Below are positions 5,765-10,132 of a stretch of DNA of 14,700 nucleotides, piece after piece. The position numbers and the translations under genes are program-made. The DNA is from Patescibacteria group bacterium. Lineage in GTDB: Bacteria; Patescibacteriota; Minisyncoccia; Phycocordibacterales; UBA9973. The stretch is taken from positions 1 to 14,700 of the forward strand of contig JAHJBA010000037.1 in assembly GCA_018813625.1 (NCBI GenBank), written 5' to 3'. The notes beneath the pieces were generated by a model. The model made no database searches, had not been told where the DNA came from, and saw nothing but the letters and a program-made list of their open reading frames with translations. Each line of letters begins with the position of its first letter. Position 1 is the first letter of the stretch.

Positions 5765-8299
5765 CTAATTAATCAATGATTTGCGGTGCTGAGGGGCGTT
5801 AATTAAGCCACATTTTTTGTATTTATAAACTTCTCCGGTGGCTGGGTTAATTGCCCCACAGGGGCATGGGTCATTTCGACCGACATTTTTTATGCCTTCT
5901 ACTTTTATTTCATTTGTATCTGAAAATTCAGAAGGTTCCTCGTGGCTTTCAATCAGAGTCTGCTTAGGTTCGCTTGTCTGCTTCTGACTACGCTCAGCTT
6001 CTTCGACATTTATTGTTTCTGTCAGTGATAAAACTTGATCTTTAAAGGATTCTTCCATTTCACGAAACATATGAAGTCCTTCCTTTTTATATTCTACAAT
6101 TGGTTCACGCTGGCCATAAGCTCTTAAATTTACAGAAGATCTTAGGTAATCCATGTCCTCCAAATGCTCCATCCAGAGAATATCCGTGACATAGAGAGAT
6201 ATCCTACGAACTGTTTCAAAAAACGCCTCATCCCCCAATTTTGCCCTTTTTTCGGCAATTATTTTATCCACTCCTTCTCTCTCGCTTGAAATTTTTCGAA
6301 GGAAATCTTCGGTTTCTTCCTTATTAGAACGCATCATCTTTTGGCGCCTTTCATAAACAACCTGACGCTGGTGATTCATAACATCATCATATTCAAGAGT
6401 GTTTTTACGAGCATCAAAATGAAAACCTTCTATTTTCGCTTGTGCCCCCTCAAGCGCCCTACTTATAAAACGATTTGCGATCGGCTGGTCTTCCGGAATA
6501 CCAAAGCGCCCCATCATAGTTTTTATTCTTTCAGATCCGAAAACTCGCATTAAATCATCTTCCAAAGAAACATAAAATTGCGTTCCACCTGGATCTCCTT
6601 GTCTTCCGGAACGACCTCGAAGCTGATTGTCTATTCTTCGTGCCTCATGTCTTTCTGTTCCTAAAACAAAAAGTCCGCCGGCACTTTTTACAAAATCATA
6701 TTCCTCTTTCACTATTGGATTGCCTCCAAGCTTTATGTCGATTCCACGACCTGCCATGTTGGTGGCAATGGTAACAGCACCCCTCTTTCCTGCCTGAGCG
6801 ATAATCTCTCCTTCCCTTTCATGGTTCTTGGCATTCAAAATCACATGAGGCACGCCTTCTTGTTTCAGGTAGACAGACAATAATTCATTTTTCTCAATGG
6901 AAATAGTTCCAATTAAAACTGGCTGACCTTTTTCATTTAACTCTTTTACCTTTTTGGCAATTGATTGAAATTTTCCTTTTTCGGTCTGAAAAATTAAATC
7001 TGGATAGTCTACGCGAATCACAGGAGCATTGGTTGGAATAACTATTACATCTAAATTATAAACTTTTAGAAACTCCTCGGCTGAAGTTTCCGCCGTACCA
7101 GTCATTCCCGAAAGTTTCTTGTAAAATCTGAAATAATTCTGAAATGTGATCGATCCAGATGAACGTGTTTCCTTTTCAATCTTTACGCCTTCTTTTGCCT
7201 CTATCGCCTGGTGAATCCCCTCAGACCAACGCCTACCGGGCTGTAAGCGCCCTGTAAAGGGATCCACAATGATAACCTCTCCTTCTTTCACAACATAATC
7301 TTTATCTTTCTCAAAAAGAGCTTGCGCTTTTACTGCCGTTTCTAAATGATGTACATATTTAATACCTTTTTCGGTATAAATATTTTCCACCCCAAGCAAC
7401 TGTTCAGCTTTTGAAATACCCTCATCAGTCAAGCTTATCGCTCTCAACTTCTCGTCCACTTTATAGTCAATGTCTTTCTTAAGTTGTTTGGCAATTTGAT
7501 AAAACTTAATATAAAAATCCTCAGAGTCGCTTGACGCAGAAGAAATGATAAGAGGGGTACGCGCTTCGTCTATCAGAATAGAGTCTACCTCGTCCACAAT
7601 TGCGAAATTGTGTTCCCTTTGGACTAGGTCATTTATTGAAGTGGTTAAATTATCTCGAAGGTAATCGAAGCCATATTCATGATTCGTTCCATAAGTAATA
7701 TCTGCACGATAGGCCTGAGCACGTGAACATGGTTTCAAAAAATCATAAACTATCTTATATTCCCCAACCCTGTCGCGCTCCTGGTCTTCTTCGTTGTGTG
7801 TAGGGTCATATAAGTAAGAAACATTCTGCGAATTGATGACGCCAACACTTAGCCCTAAAAAATTATAAATCTGTCCCATCAATACTGCATCTCTACGCGC
7901 AAGATAATCATTTACTGTTATTACGTGCACTCCAAGTCCACCCAATGCGTTCAAGTATGCTGGTAGTGTTGCAACCAGGGTCTTACCTTCACCTGTTTTC
8001 ATTTCAGCGATTTTGCCTTTATGAAGTGCCAAACCCCCAACGAGCTGTACATCATAATGCCTTTCACCTAAATTTCTTTTAGCCGCCTCTCGAACTAAAG
8101 CAAAAGCTTCAGGTAAAATATCATCCAAACTCTCACCTTTATTTAGTCTATCTTTAAATTCCTGTGTTTTTTTAGGAAAATCCTCGTTTTGCAACTTCAA
8201 AACACCTTCCTCAAGAGAGTTCACTTTTGCCACAATTGCATTTGCGCTTTTTATGAATTTAGAACTGGTATCACCGAATATTTTACTAAACAATGCCAT
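5765..8299 (-). CDS. secA: Preprotein translocase ATPase SecA
   Basis: The motor of the Sec export pathway, which drives unfolded preproteins through SecYEG. 844 aa, a normal length. It has Walker A MKTGEGKT (100-107), VITVNDYLARRDA (126-138), ITYGTNHEYGFDYLRDN (201-217), DEVDSILIDEARTPL (236-250), SGMTGTAET (397-405), ATNMAGRGIDIKLG (512-525) and QLRGRSGRQGDPG (559-571). Residues ~157-190 are an insertion relative to E. coli SecA, between LGLSVGVI and the segment corresponding to REAYAADITYG. The C-terminal zinc motif is altered: CPCG (812-815) and then a single Cys 15 residues on (C830, KKCG) in place of the usual short CxC-x8-C(H/C). The linker before it (~residues 764-800) is low-complexity and holds a GC-rich segment that looks inserted. 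First gene of secA-murE-zinc-ribbon operon, with an extended -10 immediately before the ATG and no Shine-Dalgarno sequence. Confidence 0.98.
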   Translation of the reverse strand: MALFSKIFGDTSSKFIKSANAIVAKVNSLEEGVLKLQNEDFPKKTQEFKDRLNKGESLDDILPEAFALVREAAKRNLGERHYDVQLVGGLALHKGKIAEMKTGEGKTLVATLPAYLNALGGLGVHVITVNDYLARRDAVLMGQIYNFLGLSVGVINSQNVSYLYDPTHNEEDQERDRVGEYKIVYDFLKPCSRAQAYRADITYGTNHEYGFDYLRDNLTTSINDLVQREHNFAIVDEVDSILIDEARTPLIISSASSDSEDFYIKFYQIAKQLKKDIDYKVDEKLRAISLTDEGISKAEQLLGVENIYTEKGIKYVHHLETAVKAQALFEKDKDYVVKEGEVIIVDPFTGRLQPGRRWSEGIHQAIEAKEGVKIEKETRSSGSITFQNYFRFYKKLSGMTGTAETSAEEFLKVYNLDVIVIPTNAPVIRVDYPDLIFQTEKGKFQSIAKKVKELNEKGQPVLIGTISIEKNELLSVYLKQEGVPHVILNAKNHEREGEIIAQAGKRGAVTIATNMAGRGIDIKLGGNPIVKEEYDFVKSAGGLFVLGTERHEARRIDNQLRGRSGRQGDPGGTQFYVSLEDDLMRVFGSERIKTMMGRFGIPEDQPIANRFISRALEGAQAKIEGFHFDARKNTLEYDDVMNHQRQVVYERRQKMMRSNKEETEDFLRKISSEREGVDKIIAEKRAKLGDEAFFETVRRISLYVTDILWMEHLEDMDYLRSSVNLRAYGQREPIVEYKKEGLHMFREMEESFKDQVLSLTETINVEEAERSQKQTSEPKQTLIESHEEPSEFSDTNEIKVEGIKNVGRNDPCPCGAINPATGEVYKYKKCGLINAPQHRKSLIN

Positions 8300-8306
8300 A
8301 GTTAGT

Positions 8307-8315
8307 ATATTAACA
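8307..8315 (-). promoter_or_regulatory. Extended -10 element for secA
   Basis: The minus strand reads TGTTAATAT (TG-T-TAATAT), then 7 nt and ATG at 8299. There is no convincing -35. It lies just downstream of the terminator of the H1-like gene. The spacing predicts transcription starting at or next to the ATG, that is, a leaderless message. Confidence 0.45.
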
Positions 8316-8359
8316 TCCCGAACAAAAATAATGAAATTTTTAACAGAACAGACAAAAAC

Positions 8360-8391
8360 AAAAAACTTCCGATTTTCATCGGAAGTTTTTT
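8360..8391. terminator. Intrinsic terminator after the H1-like gene
   Basis: A perfect 14-bp stem (AAAAAACTTCCGAT with ATCGGAAGTTTTTT) closes a 4-nt loop, which is GAAA on the minus strand. T-runs are present on both sides, so it could stop transcription in either direction. The only genes here point left, so it ends the H1-like transcript and insulates secA. Confidence 0.93.
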
Positions 8392-8402
8392 GTTAGAGAA
8401 GA

Positions 8403-8507
8403 CTAAGCTCGCTTCTTTGCTGTCTTTTTTGTTGTCTTTTTTGCTTTCTTTGTTGCCTTCTTTGCTACTTTCTTCTTTGCTACTTTTTTTACTTTCTTTT
8501 TTGCCAT
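8403..8507 (-). CDS. Lys/Ala-rich histone H1-like peptide
   Basis: A 34-residue ORF beginning MAKKKVKKVAKKKVAKK and ending TAKKRA, then TAG at 8403-8405. It contains 18 Lys and 1 Arg and no acidic residue, arranged as KK pairs or KKK triplets separated by Ala, Val or Thr. This resembles the C-terminal tail of histone H1 and the short AKK-repeat proteins of bacteria, which bind DNA without sequence preference. The role is inferred from composition alone: nucleoid compaction or RNA/DNA charge neutralisation. It is monocistronic, with its own strong terminator 12 nt downstream. The ATG is preceded by an A/T-rich spacer and a (CG)5 palindrome with no ribosome-binding site. Such ORFs are easily missed because they are short and low-complexity. 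The clear start, stop and terminator make a real gene likely. Confidence 0.8.
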   Translation of the reverse strand: MAKKKVKKVAKKKVAKKATKKAKKTTKKTAKKRA

Positions 8508-8513
8508 AATATT

Positions 8514-8529
8514 TTTCGCGCGCGCGAAA
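8514..8529. repeat. Perfect palindrome with (CG)5 core
   Basis: TTTCGCGCGCGCGAAA is a perfect 16-bp palindrome, 6 nt upstream of the ATG of the H1-like gene, in otherwise A/T-rich DNA. An alternating (CG)5 tract can adopt Z-form or fold in RNA. In the mRNA it would form a hairpin right before the start codon, so it may be an operator or a translational control element. Confidence 0.55.
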
Positions 8530-8564
8530 TTAATTTTTTAATATGATTTGCAACGACCACGACC

Positions 8565-8594
8565 TTAAAATACTTTTAAAGAAAAATATTTTAA
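8565..8594 (-). repeat. AT-only inverted repeat upstream of the H1-like gene
   Basis: TTAAAATACTTTT and AAAAATATTTTAA are inverted copies around a 4-nt loop. The one imperfect position is a G-U pair only if the minus strand is transcribed. It could be a weak hairpin in a leader RNA or a protein site. Confidence 0.4.
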
Positions 8595-8666
8595 AACAAT
8601 CATTGCAATGAACTAATTTAATTATCTCGCATTTAAAAAAAGAAAACAATACTTTTTCCTAAAAAC

Positions 8667-8675
8667 TGTGGATAA
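8667..8675 (-). promoter_or_regulatory. Consensus DnaA box
   Basis: TGTGGATAA on the plus strand is TTATCCACA on the minus strand, an exact match to the DnaA-box consensus. It is flanked by T-rich DNA that could melt. I see only one exact box, and other TTATC matches nearby are poor. One 9-mer may be chance. Confidence 0.35.
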
Positions 8676-8735
8676 CTTTTTTATTTTTCTTTCTAAAAAA
8701 ATTTATTAAAAAGTAAAAAGTTTTCTTTAAGATTC

Positions 8736-8827
8736 CCCGTAAAGATTTTGGGGGCTTGTGAGCGCGACGGCGCGAGCACGAGGAATTTTTCAGCAGAAAA
8801 ATATCCGTGCTCCAAAATTTTTACAGG
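8736..8827. other. 92-nt foldback element with GC-rich interior
   Basis: Arms CCCGTAAAGATTTTGG (8736-8751) and CCAAAATTTTTACAGG (8812-8827) pair over about 15 of 16 positions. Inside are a short GCGC-GACG-GCGC hairpin (about 8762-8773) and a longer one, GCAC..GGA.TTTTTC / GAAAAA..TCC.GTGC with an AGCA loop (about 8776-8810). It reads as a three-stem structure. It could be a structured RNA or a non-autonomous repeat of the REP/MITE kind. No clear promoter or target-site duplication is seen, and it matches no RNA family I can name. Confidence 0.5.
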
Positions 8828-8864
8828 AGATCTCATTCAAAACAAAACCCCGCACTAGAGCAAA

Positions 8865-8884
8865 CCTGCCTACCGGCAGGCAGG
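8865..8884. repeat. GC-rich palindromic repeat, intergenic copy
   Basis: CCTGCCTACCGGCAGGCAGG is a 20-bp palindrome with one mismatch, which becomes a G-U pair in minus-strand RNA. Outer GAGC (8858-8861) and GCTC (8885-8888) extend the foldback. It differs by one base from the copy at 9376-9395. Confidence 0.8.
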
Positions 8885-8896
8885 GCTCGGTATAAA

Positions 8897-9000
8897 ACAA
8901 AAAAATTGCTTTCATTTGAGGCGGGTCATGGCTAAACTCCAACATATGTGCCTATGTGAGTGCGATAACCCGCCACAGATAAAAGCAATTCTGTACTTAC
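8897..9000 (-). ncRNA. Candidate rod-shaped small RNA with own promoter and U-tract
   Basis: The minus strand from 8990 to 8904 folds into one long rod. A basal stem of about 23 positions (AATTGCTTTTATCTGTGGCG and onward, with ACCCGCCTCAAATGAAAGC and onward) has only two mismatches. After a small internal loop, a GC pair and ACTC/GAGT continue it, then ACATA/TATGT closed by loop GGCACA, with bulges on the 3' side. The fold is followed at once by seven T (8905-8899), as in an intrinsic terminator. Upstream, TGTTATAAT at 9015-9007 is a perfect extended -10, placing the RNA start near 9000. It also lies downstream of tRNA-Pro, so it could be processed from that transcript. I do not recognise the family. 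The shape recalls regulatory rods such as 6S RNA, but it is much shorter and the sequence does not match. Confidence 0.55.
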
Positions 9001-9006
9001 CATATT

Positions 9007-9015
9007 ATTATAACA
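9007..9015 (-). promoter_or_regulatory. Extended -10 element for the candidate small RNA
   Basis: The minus strand reads TGTTATAAT, identical to the element before the ATP-grasp gene. No -35 match is visible, and the DNA upstream is a T-run. It sits between the 3' end of tRNA-Pro and the rod-shaped fold. Confidence 0.5.
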
Positions 9016-9035
9016 ATTACAAAAAAACAAACCAG

Positions 9036-9106
9036 TCGGGATGCCGAGAATCGAACTCGGATCACGCGAACCCGAATCGCGCATACTACCGTTGTACTAC
9101 ATCCCG
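9036..9106 (-). tRNA. tRNA-Pro, anticodon CGG
   Basis: A 71-nt cloverleaf. Acceptor stem CGGGATG/CATCCCG (9106-9100 and 9043-9037) with discriminator A at 9036. D-arm GTAC-AACGGTA-GTAT. Anticodon stem CGCGA/TCGCG with loop TTCGGGT, placing anticodon CGG at 9074-9072, which reads CCG proline codons. Short variable loop, then T-arm CCGAG-TTCGATT-CTCGG. CCA is not encoded (the next bases are CTG), so it must be added by nucleotidyltransferase. The first 10 nt overlap the end of the upstream ATP-grasp gene, so it is probably cut from that mRNA by RNase P. Confidence 0.97.
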
Positions 9107-10053
9107 TTTAAAGCATTATCTAAAATACTTTCCACTACTTGATGTGGTCGAGCGCCAACAGACTCACAAGACTGACAGAAGTGGGACTCTTTTTTAAGAT
9201 CTGGTGAAAATTCAACATTAGTCAAATAGGTACCACCAGATGGACTAATTATAAAATCGGCCTTCAAATAATTTGAAGCTCCAAGATGATTAAAAATATT
9301 TTTCGTAAGATTGTTTAATTCTTCTTTTTCATCACTAGAAAAAACTGCCTGTCCGGTAGACGAGGTTTCCAGAAACCTGCCTGCCGGCAGGCAGGGAAAA
9401 GTATAAATATCTTCCCCTCTGAAATTCGCGACAGAATGCATCGTCGCCTCTTCTCCTGCGATTAATTCTTCCACTAAAATACTTTTTTTATGCTTAATGC
9501 AATCCATCAATGCATCAGTTAATTCTACAAATGTTTTCGCAATATGTACCCCCATACTGAGATCAGACGTAAAAGATTTCACTACCCAAGGAGAAGAAAA
9601 CTTTTCAAATACCATTTTTGCTTTTTTAAGAATAAACTTTTCGATCGGTCCATCGAAATCTTCTTGATAAAGAGGAATAACAATATGTTTAGGAATGTTT
9701 ACTCCTATTTTTTTCATATGCTCTTCTAATAGGGCTCTACTACTATTTGAGGTAAAAGAAAATGAAGAAGCCCCTGTATTTGGTATTGATAAATTATTAA
9801 GAACATTAGAAAAACTCGGATGTGTCGTATTCCAAACAACATCAACATTACGAGGAAGATCAGAAGGTTTTATAGGCACTCCACTCGCATGCCATACTCC
9901 ATTCTTATCAATTAGGATATCGATTGGTTTCCATTTTTCAGAGAGATCAAGAATATGAGAAATGACATGACTGCCCTCTTTCAAGGAACTTTCATAATAA
10001 TCTCCCATTCCTCCCCTTAATACTCCGACCCGTTTTTTTTCTCCTTCTGTCAT
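9097..10053 (-). CDS. D-alanine--D-alanine ligase-like ATP-grasp protein
   Basis: A 318-aa cytoplasmic protein with the Ddl layout. N-terminal VLRGGMGDYYESSLKEG (11-27) corresponds to the Ddl GG-x-S-x-E-x-x-x-S loop. PNTGAS (91-96) is followed by the ATP-grasp core: PWVVKSFTSDLSMGV (155-169), ILVEELIAGEEATMHSV (192-208) and LKADFIIS (263-270). The metal-binding strand reads YLTNVEFSPDL (276-286), where typical Ddl has E-V-N-x-x-P-G. Asn and Glu are thus exchanged and the Gly is lost, so substrate or activity may differ. A 20-bp palindrome in frame encodes CLPAGR (221-226). The last codons and TAG stop lie within tRNA-Pro. A perfect extended -10 ends 6 nt before ATG 10053. Joining two D-amino acids for peptidoglycan is the family role; another peptide-like ligation is possible. 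Confidence 0.75.
   Translation of the reverse strand: MTEGEKKRVGVLRGGMGDYYESSLKEGSHVISHILDLSEKWKPIDILIDKNGVWHASGVPIKPSDLPRNVDVVWNTTHPSFSNVLNNLSIPNTGASSFSFTSNSSRALLEEHMKKIGVNIPKHIVIPLYQEDFDGPIEKFILKKAKMVFEKFSSPWVVKSFTSDLSMGVHIAKTFVELTDALMDCIKHKKSILVEELIAGEEATMHSVANFRGEDIYTFPCLPAGRFLETSSTGQAVFSSDEKEELNNLTKNIFNHLGASNYLKADFIISPSGGTYLTNVEFSPDLKKESHFCQSCESVGARPHQVVESILDNALNGM
9376..9395. repeat. GC-rich palindromic repeat inside the ATP-grasp gene
   Basis: CCTGCCTGCCGGCAGGCAGG is a perfect 20-bp palindrome in AT-rich coding DNA. Read on the minus strand it supplies the CLPAGR residues between DIYTFP and FLETSS. A one-base variant lies about 500 bp away at 8865-8884. From memory, this repeat and the CLPAGR peptide recur in Parcubacteria genomes. 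Confidence 0.85.
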
Positions 10054-10059
10054 AGATTT

Positions 10060-10087
10060 ATTATAACAACAAATATATTATAAACAA
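10060..10087 (-). promoter_or_regulatory. Promoter of the ATP-grasp gene
   Basis: The minus strand has TTGTTT (10087-10082), a 16-nt spacer and TATAAT (10065-10060) with TG at the extended position (TG-T-TATAAT). Only 6 nt separate the -10 from ATG 10053, so the message should be leaderless. The -35 overlaps the U-tract of the preceding terminator. Confidence 0.65.
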
Positions 10088-10112
10088 AAACCCCACCAAT
10101 TGGCGGGGTTTT
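10087..10112 (-). terminator. Intrinsic terminator of the giant surface-protein gene
   Basis: On the minus strand AAAACCCCGCC and GGTGGGGTTTT pair around an AATT loop, with one G-U pair, and a T-run follows. On the plus strand the same position is an A-C mismatch, which fits selection for leftward termination. Confidence 0.9.
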
Positions 10113-10132
10113 GTCTACTAGTAATAATGTTT

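Larger units (their letters stand above)
8508..9035. other. 528-nt gene-free stretch with several structured elements
   Basis: No believable protein gene lies here. From right to left it holds a candidate small RNA, a GC-rich palindrome with gagc/gctc flanks, a 92-nt foldback, a consensus DnaA box in T-rich DNA, a 12-bp palindrome TCATTGCAATGA (8600-8611), an AT-only inverted repeat (8565-8594) and a (CG)5 palindrome. A weak promoter candidate for the H1-like gene is TTGCAA (8553-8548) with TAATTT (8532-8527) at a 15-nt spacing. It is the longest non-coding interval of the window. Confidence 0.8.

Noticed and set aside
8736..9000. RNase P RNA, tmRNA or SRP RNA in the gene-free stretch
   Set aside because: I looked for their conserved cores (for example GAGGAAAGTC, a tmRNA alanyl-acceptor end and the SRP GGAA/AGCAG loop) on both strands and found none.
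8916..9197. Plus-strand ORF of 93 codons
   Set aside because: It runs through the small-RNA fold, the tRNA-Pro gene and the 3' end of the ATP-grasp gene on the opposite strand, and has no recognisable protein features.
8858..9395. CRISPR array from the repeated GC palindromes
   Set aside because: There are only two copies about 500 bp apart, one within a gene, with no regular spacers and no cas genes.
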